From: Aspidiotus rigidus
Taxonomy: Eukaryota > Arthropoda > Insecta > Hemiptera > Diaspididae
Direction: 5' to 3'
Length of the DNA: 64,000 bases
Assembly: GCA_035079385.1 (NCBI GenBank)
Contig: JAVHKY010000008.1
Coordinates: 2,650,001 to 2,714,000 of the forward strand
Shown here: piece by piece, positions 35,201 to 45,000 of the stretch
Layout of the letters: each line of letters opens with the position of its first letter
Position numbering within the stretch: position 1 is the stretch's first letter
Made by a program: the position numbers and the translations under genes
The notes under the pieces: model-generated
The model's input: only the letters and a program-made list of their open reading frames with translations
Databases searched by the model: none
What the model was told of the DNA's origin: nothing

Positions 35201-38200
35201 AATGACTGTGCATTGACTCTAGATCGAGTCAATTTAAGTTCGATATGGAGTCAACCAGTTTGCATTCCCAGAAGACAAAAAACCGACTGTTAATCGATGC
35301 AAGACAGAAATTGAACAATTTAAGGTCTGTAGAAAAATTTCGAGAAATCGACTCCAGGAACGTACATTTCGGGAGAACTACAAACCGATTTGAGGTCGTC
35401 CTGAAATTGACCTTGCAAATAAGTCAAAATGGAGTTGATAATTGTCTCTAATATCGACGTCGACGTGAGGTCAATTTTGACAATATATCGACGCAATTTC
35501 TATTATAGCTTTAAAAGAAGTACGATTGTCAGAAGCGCTCCATAAGACCGGGGGAGGGTTGAGAGGGCCTCGCCTCACCTCCCCTGCAAATTTACAGTCA
35601 TCCGAAAAGACCATAAAGGAAAGATTCAGTGTGTGTTGTCACTACACCATTTCCACATTTCATCTCCCGCCTTTCGCCCTTGAAAGGGCTTGAGTCGACA
35701 AACTTTTTATTGAAAATCTGAGAGATAACCTTACCATCTGAAAACCTTAATCTTGTACTTCAATAATAATCGAATTTCTCAACTCTTGTATCTAGTTGGG
35801 GCCCTCCCTCTTCAAGACGACCAAAAATTTATCGATCTCTTGGTCCAAGTGTGTCCATATATTGTTTAAATTGACCTCACGTCAACTTATTGTCTACATC
35901 AATTTCGATTCGATTTCTCCGAATTTATTATAGACCTACAATCAACTGCTTTGTTGCTTCAATTTGAAGCCAATTTGTAGTGACGTACGTTGGTGACCTC
36001 AAATCGACGACGTCTCGCAAAGTCGATTTTGATTCCACTTCCCCAAATTTTTTATCGACATGGAATCGATTGCTCTGTTGGGACTCTGTTGGGTAGATTT
36101 GGAGTCGGATTTGTAGTTCTTTGGTAATGAATGCTGGTTGACTTAAGGTGGACGTCGATCAGGAGAGAATTTCGCGTCGACTTCTCCAAATTTTGTATGA
36201 CCTATAATCGACTTCTCCGTTCGTTCGATTAGAAGCCGATTTATAGTTTTCTGGTAATGTACGCTGGTGAACTCAAATCGACGTCGACCTGGAATCGATT
36301 CCGAGTCGACTTCTTCAATATTTCTATCGAGCTACAATCGACTGTTCTTTTGCGTCAATTTTGAGTCGATTTTTGGTTTTCTGAACAAGTGATCGAGAGT
36401 CGATTTGCGGTCCCTTCCTTTTTTTTGGAGCGCCTCTGACGAAGTGTAATTATGATCATTTTGTGCTCCGTAATCGATGAATCATACCGACTGTCGATTT
36501 GATGTAGACTTTTGGTCAACGGTGAGTGTTGACTGGAATTCGACTCAAATCCACCGAGAATTTACTTATTTTGAAATTTTGATCGCAATTACGTTGATAT
36601 TTTCAAACCGACCCCTTGTTGACGTCGATGCACGATTTGAACTCAAATACCAGGTCAATTTCAAGTCGATTTGTATTTTACTAGTATTGTACGTTAGTCG
36701 ACTTGAAATTAACCTCAAATCGTCGTCTACCTAAAGTCGATTTCGAGTGAACTTCTTCAAATTTTTCTATGAACCAGAAATCGACTGCTTTTTCGCAAGT
36801 TGATTTTAAGTCCATTCCTAGTTCTCTGAAAATGTGCACTGGTCGACTGCGAATTAATCCCAAATCGACGTCAATGCGGAGTCGATTTCGGGTTACCTGC
36901 TCCAAATTTTTCCATCAATTAACTTCTGTTCGGTTTATTGACAGTAATTTTTCATGTTTGTGGAAGTATATATGCTAATCAACGACGTCGATGTAGAGTC
37001 GATTTCGAATCGACCTAAAATCGACTGCTCTGTTCCATCGATCAAATGTCAATTTCTAGTTTTTTGAGAATGTAAACTGGTAGACTTAAAATCGACTACA
37101 AACCAACGCACGTCGATTTCGAGCGACTTCTATCGATCTAAAATCGACCGCTCCTTTGGGTCGATTTTCGGTCAATTTGTAGTTCTCTGGTAATGTGAAT
37201 TAATTCCAAATTGACGTCAATATGCCGTTGGTTTCGAGTCGGTTTCTCCAAATTTTTCGATTAGTCTGTGGCGTCGGTTAACAGTCAATTTCTAGGTTTG
37301 GGGGAAGGTATTCTTATCGATTCTGAATCGACCTCGAGTCAACGTCGATCTGGAGTCCATGTACAGTCATCCCCTTGTAGCGCTCTGTCCGGTTGATGAC
37401 TTCAATACTCGTAGATAGAATGCGTAGTCATCATATTAAAAAAAAAACTCGAAAATCTTGAGTATACTTGACCAAAACTGCAGTGGTCCAATCGACGCGA
37501 TATCGACGTAAATTTTCAGTCGACATTGAAATCTAATATCGAAAGTAAACTCATTATTGACCTCGATTCTGAAGCTCTATCGAATGGTGCACTAATTCCG
37601 ACGTGGATTTCTAGTCTCTTGCCTATGAGTGACGTATATTCAACCCATAGCCGACGTCGATTTTTCTAATCAATTTCGACGAGTCGACGGTGAAAAAAAG
37701 CGGTCGGATTTAAGTTGACATCAGTCATTTTGGGTCAATTTGCGGTCTTCTTTGGACGGAACTCAATCGGCACAACGTCAATTTAGAGTCGATTTTTGGT
37801 CAAAATAGAGTGTCGATTTAAAGTCGACACGATTCGTCGAGGTTCTATAAGTGGATCTGAGGCAGTAGCACAATTCTAACTTTGTAAAAGAAATAAAAAA
37901 AGAATTCTTCGACAGGATTGATATTTTAAGAAACCCTCTTCAAATCTCTTGTGTTATCTTAGCTTCAATAATTACAAAAATCAGGAGCAAGTATAATGTT
38001 AGACCAATGCTCTAAGAGCTTCATAGACCTTCACTTGTCTCACTTTAATATCATCTTGGGTACGTGAAATCATTCTCATTTAATTATTATCATATTATGG
38101 AAAAAAAAAGGACAACATTTTTGGTGCATTATCCATTATCCTTTGGCGCATTCCTTCCTGGATATGACCAAGAATAAAAATTACCTTAATTTTCATGATG

Positions 38201-40681
38201 ATAACCCGCTACACTAAAACTAGTGAGAGAAACACAGATGTGAATTTGGATGAGGAAAGAAGTCCATGCAAGGTACGACTTCTAGAGATGCGTTGACAAG
38301 GTTTTAATTCTTGAATTGTAACTACCAACAGGGCGAAACCAAGATTGAGTCCTATCACCGGAAGACGGACGTACACAGAGGAAGAACTCCAAGCCGCCCT
38401 GCGTGATATACAAAGCGGTAAATTGGGCACTAGACGTGCAGCTGTCATATACGGCATTCCACGGTCAACGCTCAGAAACAAAGTCTACAAATTAGCCATG
38501 GAAAAGGAGCGGGACAGCTCTGCGATCATGCAAAGTCTAACTATGGACGATCGTAGAACCGAAGCCGATGCGGACGTACCCTCGGATGACAAAGAAGAAT
38601 TAGAAGAACGTGAAAATGAAGAAGAAGAAGAGGATGTCGAAAAGGAGCTCTCACCGGCCGAAGACGACAAAGAGGAGAAAGGTTTCATGAAACCGACACT
38701 TATGAACGATCTCATTCAGATTTCGCAGATTTCTAAACATACGAATGCGCCACTTGACGAGAAAGATTCACTGCGAGCGTGGATGCAGCAAACACTAAAG
38801 CATGAAAAAGATTCGAGTGCCATCGCCATGCAGCTCCCACCTCCGCTCTATTCCATATTTCCACCGGGTGCGGCCGAAATCTGGGGCAATGTAGACCCCG
38901 CGTCTTTAGCGCCTTATCTCTCGCAATTGATGGCTGCGACAAGAGACAATTTCAGAATACCTTCGTTACTGGGTCATCCCCATCCGTACTTCAATAACGT
39001 CAGACCTCAAAATTCGTCGAACGAAGACGCCGCATCCTCATTCGCTTCAAAGTTTTCTGCACCGCTCATTCCGGAACTTCTTCAGAAGATGTTGGCCGAA
39101 TCGGAGAAGCGCGATTTACATTCGGTCAAGACGCCCGAATCAAATTTTGGAGCCGCTTCGTTTTCCTCGCCACCGGCCGATGGCAATCAAGAGGAAGCAT
39201 CCGGCTCGAGTATACTACGTAGACTGCCCTTTTTAAAACCTTCGTATAAGAACGGTTCAACCTCCGAATCGGGTTTGTGTAACGCATCCGATTTCAACGT
39301 TGACAATCGGATATCGGAAGGCTCAGAGAAAAGTGTGACTTTGTCTCCGCCTCCGTTACACGCGCCCAGAAGTGAATCGTCCTCACCACTGCCGGCTAAT
39401 AATAAAGCGCTAAATTTAAGAGATATTACCAAAGCTATCAGTCCGAGATACCAGCAGTCCGGAAGCGATTTACCTCACATTCCGGGCAGTAGCGCGAACG
39501 TAGAGAATTTACACAGGGTGTCGTTTTCGTCTCTGACTGGTAATTCAGTGATCAAGAGTCACAGTAGCATGCAGACAGACGATCGTAAGCTTTGCAACCA
39601 ATCCAAAGTTCCTCTTCCTTCGTCGACGGCGAGTGCAAGCAATACCAGCGGTGGTAAGGGCACCCGGCCGAAGCGTGGGAAATATCGCAATTACGATCGC
39701 GATAGTCTGGTGGAGGCGGTGCGCGCGGTTCAGCGAGGAGAGATGAGCGTCCACCGTGCGGGTTCCTACTATGGTGTACCTCATTCAACCCTCGAATATA
39801 AGGTGAAGGAGCGTCATCTCATGCGGCCGAGAAAACGCGAACCGAAAAATCAGCCCGACGAGTTGAAACGACGCGAAGATGGCAGCGTATTGAGACTGAG
39901 CGAGAAAGCTGCTCAACATTCTCCGTCCTCGCAACCGAAAATAAGTAAATCGCCGTTTACGCCGCCTTCTTCGCTCCCTACCACACCGAACGGCTTGAAG
40001 ATTCCAGGCTTGTTCGACGCCGCTCATCCGTTCGCGCCGACCACTCCGTTCCCATTCTGGCCGGCGCCCTTCCACCAACTGATGGACTACACGCGTAGTG
40101 CGGCTTTCTCATCGAATCCCGAACACTTGTTAGCGTCGCATTTTGTACAGCGCATGCAAGAGGAGTCGGCCAAGTCGAATCAACTCGGACCGAATCTGGC
40201 CGCTTTGAGTAAGAATGCCAGAGAGATGGCCGAAAGTTTGTACGACGGATCTGGCATTAATGGGAGCTTCTTGGATGGAGTAATTAGATCTAGTCTAGAT
40301 AACGATCAAACGTTCGGAGACAGTGTGCAGAAGAGACATTTACTCGAACAGTTGTACAAGAATAAATACTTGAATCCGAATAGCAAACAGAACGACGAGT
40401 CGGACGATGAGGATATAAAGCCGAGTATAAATCAAATACTGGCCCAGACGCTGTTGTCGTCGGTTGCCGCGTCTAAGGAACGAAGTTCGACCTCGATTGA
40501 CGAGACCGGGGCGCACGACGACAAGGGCGAGACAACCATTGCAAGGCCCGGTTCGACGAGCGCCGACGACGAATCCGATAAGGGTATGTCGGACCTCGGC
40601 GATACGCTGCAGAATCAGAGCTTAAATCTACAAGTGGAATCTCAAGCTGTAAATATGGAAACCAAATCCGAAAAGAACTGA
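20065..40681 (+). CDS. E93: E93 (Eip93F / Mblk-1) Pipsqueak-domain transcription factor, three coding exons
   Basis: Nuclear transcription factor that, in insects studied, is induced by 20-hydroxyecdysone and directs adult differentiation. The honeybee orthologue is Mblk-1; the vertebrate relatives are LCOR/LCORL. Exons 20065-20235, 33349-33917 and 38332-40681 join in frame (phases 0 and 2) to about 1029 residues, near the length of other E93 proteins. Order of features: N-terminal MGRRRW block; CtBP-recruiting motif PLDLS at about 189-193; first Psq-type helix-turn-helix at about 258-303 ([35 protein letters not shown]); an acidic Glu/Asp stretch at about 331-363; second Psq helix-turn-helix at about 694-742 ([17 protein letters not shown]). 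Both DNA-binding domains lie in the last exon. Additional small exons in the 13-kb intron remain possible. The upstream promoter and 5' UTR exons were not identified. Confidence 0.95.
20236..22060 (+). other. E93 intron 1, proximal unique part
   Basis: Non-repetitive AT-rich sequence with no supported exon. The ORF 21443-21739 (hydrophobic stretch, non-ATG start) has no supporting evidence. Confidence 0.5.
22060..22560 (+). other. possible decayed coding sequence, unidentified
   Basis: Purine-rich plus-strand sequence reads in short open segments with Lys/Arg/Glu-rich character ([46 protein letters not shown]) interrupted by stops. It looks like an old transposon ORF, but I do not recognise a family. 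Confidence 0.3.
22811..23030 (+). repeat. 84-86-bp tandem repeat, 2.5 copies
   Basis: Units begin GTAAGTAGTGCACACAT at 22811, 22895 and 22981 and contain ATAAGTTGTGCAC, then an AT-rich stretch with GACAAATACAC. The TTGTGCAC core is related to the terminus of the GTCGA-rich family. Confidence 0.9.
23178..24010 (-). pseudogene. unidentified ORFs with a downstream A tract; possibly a retroposed gene fragment
   Basis: Two minus-strand open frames lie end to end: 24005-23790 (71 codons, with the acidic/hydrophobic stretch [12 protein letters not shown]) and 23793-23377 (138 codons, with basic [15 protein letters not shown] and [15 protein letters not shown]). They are followed about 190 bp later by a T run (23178-23191), equivalent to a poly(A) tail on the minus strand. 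The C-terminal part of the first ORF loosely resembles BESS-type motifs of MADF/BESS proteins. I do not recognise the second. No introns are visible and the two frames differ. Confidence 0.35.
24470..24537 (+). repeat. right end of a hairpin-capped element (family A)
   Basis: GCGGACG, then TTTTCTGAGGATACCCCCC, CAATAAAACGGATATCGGG and TTTCCCGCT align with the right ends at 30525-30589 and 63790-63856. The terminal hairpin is CGGG-TTT-CCCG. The left part of the element is missing. Confidence 0.6.
24560..26640 (+). mobile_element. Penelope-like retroelement, decayed but nearly complete
   Basis: Plus-strand element with the characteristic Penelope order: N-terminal region, reverse transcriptase, then GIY-YIG endonuclease. 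Open segments occur in all three frames. It lies in E93 intron 1 in the sense orientation. Ends and any long terminal repeats were not resolved. Confidence 0.9.
24680..26625 (+). pseudogene. Penelope-like reverse transcriptase and GIY-YIG endonuclease, inactivated
   Basis: RT blocks in order: [15 protein letters not shown] (about 24850), [11 protein letters not shown] and PIRPVVYSI with [10 protein letters not shown] (about 25060-25160), [15 protein letters not shown] and [14 protein letters not shown] (about 25255-25475). The catalytic block follows at about 25553-25590, where [11 protein letters not shown] replaces the usual YVDD, so one active-site aspartate is glycine. A conserved FLDLSISF and [11 protein letters not shown] follow. 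The endonuclease (about 26105-26360) reads [10 protein letters not shown] and [15 protein letters not shown], the GIY-YIG and catalytic Arg/Glu region. Frameshifts lie near 24900, 25190 and 25592, with an in-frame TGA at 25977. Known PLEs use this protein to copy RNA at a nick; this copy cannot. Confidence 0.9.
26640..28100. other. E93 intron 1, unique part without recognised gene
   Basis: Non-repetitive sequence. No coding or RNA gene supported. A perfect GGGTGT-GG-ACACCC hairpin occurs near 27810 and TGACGTCA near 27009. Confidence 0.5.
28118..28200. repeat. low-copy dispersed repeat (GATCTAG...GGCCAAATTTTT)
   Basis: CAGATCTAGCTTTTGTGGGT and CCCCGGGGCCAAATTTTTGT match the 15733-15830 copy with scattered substitutions. 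Confidence 0.5.
28390..28660 (+). pseudogene. probable LINE RNase H fragment
   Basis: [12 protein letters not shown] followed 28 codons later, in another frame, by [19 protein letters not shown]. This has the spacing and pattern of the FTDGS and S-TAE-AI blocks of LINE RNase H domains (compare the element at 10.6 kb). Too decayed for assignment to a clade. Confidence 0.45.
29799..30050 (-). pseudogene. Penelope-like GIY-YIG endonuclease fragment
   Basis: The minus strand reads [21 protein letters not shown], then VDEHKKAW and [14 protein letters not shown]. This matches the GIY...YIG-T-RQ...EHK...H-IE-GH-F pattern of the endonuclease of Penelope-like elements. No reverse-transcriptase sequence accompanies it. 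It is divergent from, and opposite in orientation to, the copy at 24.6-26.6 kb. Confidence 0.85.
30225..30589 (+). mobile_element. hairpin-capped minisatellite element, family A (complete copy)
   Basis: The left end AGCGGGGAACCCGCT (30225-30239) and right end AGCGGGTTCCCCGCT (30575-30589) are perfect reverse complements. Each also folds on itself (AGCGGG/CCCGCT with a GAA or TTC loop). Inside are a conserved left block (GTGACAACTTGAAGGCGCTG, CAATTTCAAGGAAGCCGTCG), about four units of a roughly 45-bp repeat (CATATATAGCTCGGAGGTCG, GAATTTTTCCAAGTCCCCC), and a conserved right block (GTGACGTCATCAACCTCGCT, CGCGCTCGCG). No ORF, no flanking duplication. The organisation recalls non-autonomous Helentron/HINE elements, which carry internal tandem repeats and terminal stem-loops; that link is an inference. 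Confidence 0.75.
30936..31384. mobile_element. MITE with pogo/Tigger-like terminal inverted repeats
   Basis: The left end CAATGGAAACTCTATATAAC mirrors the right end, whose reverse complement reads CAGTGGAAACTCTATATAAC. The right end is followed by TA, the usual Tc1/mariner-group target. Internal copies of CTATATAACGAATTTTC occur near both ends. About 449 bp with no transposase frame. The CAGTGGAAACTCTATA-type terminus is widespread in pogo/Tigger-related elements. Confidence 0.85.
31840..32260. repeat. degenerate AAGTCC-type minisatellite, both orientations
   Basis: Plus-oriented units (CCTAGTCCCCCTCCTC, then GGAATTCTTTCAAGTTCCTC) are followed after about 32040 by minus-oriented ones (GAGGGATTTTGAGAAATTTC, GAGCCATATTATACGAGGAG). 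Decayed family members without terminal hairpins. Confidence 0.55.
32270..33348. other. E93 intron 1, distal unique part
   Basis: Unique sequence leading to the exon 2 acceptor. The minus-strand ORF 32835-33170 has no support. A polypyrimidine tract (TTTTGTTTTTGTGTTACAG) directly precedes exon 2. Confidence 0.55.
33349..33917 (+). CDS. E93: E93 exon 2
   Basis: Acceptor TGTTACAG ends at 33348; donor AA|GTAAGTATG begins at 33918. Phase 0 in and phase 2 out; 189 codons plus 2 nt. The first residues are [16 protein letters not shown], followed by an acidic serine-rich stretch. [19 protein letters not shown] lies mid-exon, and the CtBP-binding motif PLDLS is encoded at 33742-33756. The rest is Ser/Thr/Pro-rich, as expected for a repression/linker region. 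The shorter overlapping ORF 33755-33946 is a shadow. Confidence 0.93.
33918..34720 (+). other. E93 intron 2, proximal unique part
   Basis: No gene or repeat recognised; the minus-strand ORF 34180-34455 is unsupported. Confidence 0.5.
34730..35010 (+). repeat. GTCGA-rich element, terminal part
   Basis: TTGACTGCAAATCGACTTAC at the left, then ATCGACTCATCGTCGACATC and CTATCGACGTCGAAATTTGC. It ends TTAAGTGCACAACTTAA, a 6-bp stem palindrome. Collinear with 15380-15597, giving this family a reproducible end. Confidence 0.7.
35100..35500 (+). repeat. GTCGA-rich array, plus orientation
   Basis: Diverged units with AGAACTACAAACCGATTTGA, GTCGACTC-like and ATCGACGTCGACGTGAGGTC segments, in the same orientation as the 17-kb array. 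Confidence 0.65.
35860..37380 (-). repeat. GTCGA-rich tandem array, reverse orientation (~120-bp units)
   Basis: Reverse complement of the 16850-17461 array. The markers TTCTCTGGTAATGTACGCTG, GAGTCGACTTCT and CAAATTTTTCTATCGA recur along about 1.5 kb. Occupies roughly a third of E93 intron 2. The ORFs 36477-36734, 36681-36905 and 36769-36978 are repeat-derived. Confidence 0.8.
37440..37860 (+). repeat. GTCGA-rich family, non-tandem block
   Basis: CTCGAAAATCTTGAGTATAC, ACCAAAACTGC and TTTCAGTCGACATTGAAATC run collinear with 9770-9965. It appears to be the second, non-tandem module of the family. Confidence 0.65.
38332..40681 (+). CDS. E93: E93 exon 3 (both helix-turn-helix domains, stop codon)
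   Basis: Acceptor CTACCAACAG ends at 38331. The first G completes a Lys codon split with exon 2, followed by [19 protein letters not shown]. 782 further codons end at TGA 40679-40681. The exon encodes both Psq helix-turn-helix domains, the acidic stretch between them, and Ser/Pro-rich regions. [18 protein letters not shown] block opens the second domain. Codon usage is GC-richer at third positions than the flanking DNA. Long antisense ORFs (38485-38715, 39187-39432, 39545-40078) are shadows of it. Confidence 0.96.
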
Positions 40682-41540
40682 TTACACGCTTTTTCTACGA
40701 ATAAAATATTGATAATTTATCTATTTTTATCGATTTAAAATATAAAAAATATAGTACTAGTATGGGGAAAAAAGAGTGAAACTTGAATTTAAGCATATTT
40801 TTTTTCCATATTATTCTCTTTAATATTATTAATATTATTTATTTATTTTTGTAATATCATTTTATTTTTGTTGTTAATACTCTCGTTATTGTCGTCGTTC
40901 GTCAATTTTTATACTGTATCACGTGTACCTGTATGTTCTTTTACGACGATATTTTTTTTTTCTCATTTTCAAAAAAACAAAAAATATATATATATAATGT
41001 TTTTAAATTTCGCTCCAACCAAATCGGTGGAAAAAGAGAAAAAGAATTAATTTTAAACGTTTAGTGAATTATGGGGTACCGACGATACATTTTATTATTA
41101 TTATTATACTATATTATTATGTATTTCAAAACAGGGCTCGTTCGTCGACATTACATTTTCACGAACGAGAAATATTCGCACGATACGCTTAATTTTTTAA
41201 AAATTTTACTTCGTTCTCCCTTTTCGTATTTTCTCTACCTCGAATATACGTTATGAATTTGTATTTCGTGCGTTCGAAAGTGCATCGTGGAAGAAAAGGC
41301 GTAAAGTAAGTTGTGCACGCAATCTCAAAAATGCTGCGAAACACTTGCAGGAAAGCCGAATTAAGTTCGTAAGATTTTTTTTTTTTTCTTTCTTTCTTTC
41401 ACTCTAAATCGTCGTGTTCGCGTATATTTGAAACGGCGTTTACAGTATCGACCGCAGTTGGGTTTGGGTGGTGCTGATGTCTTTATATATTTAAAAAATA
41501 AAAAGAAGAAGAAAAAGTAAAAAAGAAAACCGCAGTCTGC
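40682..41540 (+). other. likely E93 3' untranslated region
   Basis: AT-rich sequence directly after the stop, with an AATAAA at 40700-40705 (only 19 nt after the stop) and long T/A tracts. A distal poly(A) signal further along is as likely; the 3' end cannot be fixed from sequence. Confidence 0.5.
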
Positions 41541-41834
41541 ATTAAAATGAGTTCGCTAGGCGAAAGATTATCGGCTCGTTGTTCGTCTCGAGTTTTATGG
41601 GGCGATATTTCGGCCAGCTCCTCCTATTATTTTCCACAGTAGTAACGCTGATCTTTCGCTCAGAGGCCGCATGTCGTGTTTTCTTCTCGGTATTCTCTTT
41701 CGGTAATATTCTTCTTTAGATTCGGCTGAAACAAAAATTTAGGCGTTATTAGTTATTGGACCGAAAAATGGGTTAATAATTAATCGAAATTCGACCTTTT
41801 GCTGTGTGAATTAATGTCGAATTTTTTGTTTCAG

Positions 41835-42022
41835 TATGTAGCCAGACAATGGCTAATGACGTTCCGGTCGAATTCGTAAATTATTATTCTGGACCTTTGA
41901 TAGAAAATTTCCCATGGTTAAATATTCTCTGTCCAAAAGACGTATGGCTTTACTCTACACCATTCCCTTTGAGTTATGTACCTTTCTGCTACAAAAGTGC
42001 AAACCGTGCGTATGAATACTAA
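41835..42022 (+). CDS. possible short coding exon, unidentified
   Basis: A good acceptor (AATTTTTTGTTTCAG ending at 41834) opens a frame through ATG 41849 to TAA 42022: 57 codons including ENFPWLNILCPKDVWLY and FPLSYVPFCYK. The aromatic/proline-rich composition is unlike the shadow ORFs around it. A GTGCGT donor lies at about 42008. I do not recognise the product and no partner exon was found; it may be chance. Confidence 0.28.
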
Positions 42023-42029
42023 ATATTTT

Positions 42030-45000
42030 AAAAACTTGCTCCAATCATCGTTCTAAACATTATGGAAAAATTCGTTCAGTCAATATTTTGGGACTACATC
42101 AGGATGAAAAACTGGCAGAAAATTCTCGACATTTGACCTGAAATTCTAGAAATTTTGAAAAGTCACCCTTACCTCAACAAATTTTGAAGAGGAAAAAAAT
42201 TCTGAGTCTTGCCAGTGGGGTTCATCGATTAGCAAATTTTAAAACTATCCTATCAAAAGCTCAAAATTTGTTCCCTTTTTTATTAACGTTTCAAAGAAAT
42301 TCAATTTCTTCGAGAAGATTTTGGACTCTTTATCCAATAGGTTCGCTGTAGTCACAAAAATGAAACCGGGGTGAAAGAGGAGAGAAAAATACTTTGTCTT
42401 CACACGAAAAATTCAACTCAGTTTCGAACGTTTTGAATACCGAACGAAAAACGCGATACTTACGTTCGAGTTTCAAACTTTGACGCAGACTCTCGGCAGA
42501 TACGAAAATTTGTCCCATTTTTGGAATTCTGTAAATTAAACTCCAAACTTTCGTAAAATTGTCGATATTATCATTCTGAACAGTAAAAACACACGACCGA
42601 CGTCAATCGCCATGTGCAAATTTTCCCGCCTGGTACTTTTTTTGCTCCCCAGTGGGGATCACAAATCGCTTCATTAACTCGCAAAGGTGTCCCACATTTG
42701 ACCTAAAATGGAAGAAATTTCGGGCAGTCACGTTTAACGGGATTTTGTGAACTCGAGTTCGGGACCGTTGTCAGGGAACGTCAAAATTTCCCCCCATCGT
42801 ACAATCTTGGAAATCAATGCTCGTCACCATTCGAGAAAATCGAAAACCCATTATTGTCTTAGCTTGTAGTTGAACTTTCATATCAGCATTTTAAAGCTCG
42901 AATCTTTTATTCTTGGAAAAATTTTCGATAATTTCAATAAAATTCATTTTTACCATAAGTCTGGTTTGTAGTTTATCGTCAGTCGGTTTTGTACTCGTTT
43001 GACCAGAATAACTTTTTAAATGGTGTAACGGGATAAGAATGACCAATTTGACCCACCTAGTAAACTTTGTATAATCTTCTTTACAACGTTAAAAGACAAC
43101 ATGCGCATGTTTTCAAAATTTTCTGAGCGGTTCGTCCCGGGCAGAATGAGGCAACATTCATGTTTTTTCCCGGGCGCTGTAACGGAGTAACGCAAATGGT
43201 GCACCATTCGAAAAATCCTGGAAAAAATATGTTTATTTGTGACGTTCGAGAGCACATTGACCATCCTTATCCTGTTGGACCCTTTGCCTCACAGTAGACC
43301 CAATTTTTATTCTATGCGCCGTTGCGAACCTCCTCAGAAAAATTTTTCAAGACGCAGGCAATATGGAACAAATCGAAACTGTGATTAATATGATCAACCA
43401 TTTTCAGGGGAGAAATGAAGAGGAAATATACTTGTTCGGTATTTTGCGAAAAATTTCTGAAGAAAAGTCTAACGGATGGATAGAATATCACTAGGTACGA
43501 TTCCTAAATTTTATAGACTGTACTGTAATTTTTTGGTGAAGAGATGGCGAGTAGCCAAACTAAGATTGGAGGTCCTAAGGGCCGTATCTTCCGGCCTCTC
43601 GACTCCCCTCCTCATTCTTTGACTTTCTGGCTACCACTTCCACTGTGCACATTCTTTCAGCTAGGGGTGTATCGATTTTTGAGAAGAATTTAAATTATGA
43701 AAAAAGGCCTGTACAAACATGCCGATGATTTGGAAATAGGATTCCGGGGACAGTTTTCGATCTCAAACAAGAAGAGTTTAGACTTTCAAACTCTTGTTAT
43801 TTACGCTTATAAATAATATTTCCATGCGTTAGAGTCTGGATAACGAGATTCTGCACAACTTCTCATAATCGCCTCCAATTCTCTGATGCATCGGTGTAAT
43901 TACAAATTAAAATCACGATCGTACGAACGTTTTTTATTTTCATCTATTATTTTTGTCTTTCCTGTCTCCCCCCTTCCCTACCTTATTCATTCCTGTTTCG
44001 ATTACATTGTCAATATACCTATAAGCGAATCAAAATTATGTACCTTTTTATTTCGTTGTGTAAATAAATACTCGAACGCTAGACTATATTTTTAAATTAA
44101 AAAAAAAAAAAAAATTATCTGCCAAATTTTAACGTTGATTTCGTTATTGTCCAAATTTCATTTTGAAAAATTAGTTACCAAAACTTTTTTCGTTGAAGAG
44201 AAGAAACAATGAAAACATTTTTTTTCTTTCTTCTGTTTTTCTCTTTTTAATTTCTCGTACTATGTAATGATCAAACCGAATTTTCGAGTTTATAAATACT
44301 TTTAAGTTCAATTTGTTTTTTCCTCTTTGTTTTTCGTTTCAGAAATTTTTTAGTAGAGCTTGCAGCCTGCAGCGTACAACGTGTAAATAAATAAAAAAGA
44401 GAGAAAAAAAGTATATTTTTCTGTATTTAGGCTTTTTTTATTTTCAAGATTTAATCCGGTACCTACAATTTTGAAAAATAAAATAGACTTTTGAATATTT
44501 TTGTCATCAACCTACACTTTTTCAGAGGAAATAATTTCCACACAACCGTAATAATAATGTTGATTGTATCTGTTGAAAGAAAAGATATTATTGTTCTTAT
44601 TCTAGACTCACATTTATTCATAATAATTTTCAATAGGTAGTCGTGTAATACAAAAAGTGTCAAGTTTTTTTGACGCGATAACCTCGTGTACTGTATGTAA
44701 ATGCTGTAGTGTTTATATATTCGAATACCTACATTGCAGTTATAATTGTTGTATAGCTCAGGCCTCACCCTTAACAAAAAAGAAAAAAGTTGTTCATTTT
44801 CTATTCCTCGGACGAGTACGAGTAATACTTTCAATTACATAATGATAACAAACCGATTTTTTATCGAGCTCTCGATAGATATCGATCGTACAGCTCTTGT
44901 CTTTTATACGTTGTAGGCTTACACTTTATAGATCAATATTATTCTCTATCTCTTCAAAATATTGTAGATTCAGTTGATACATATTATTAGTTAATTTAGA

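Noticed and set aside
38485..40078. Several antisense ORFs opposite E93 exon 3
   Set aside because: Shadows of a long GC-richer coding exon; no domains or splice sites of their own.
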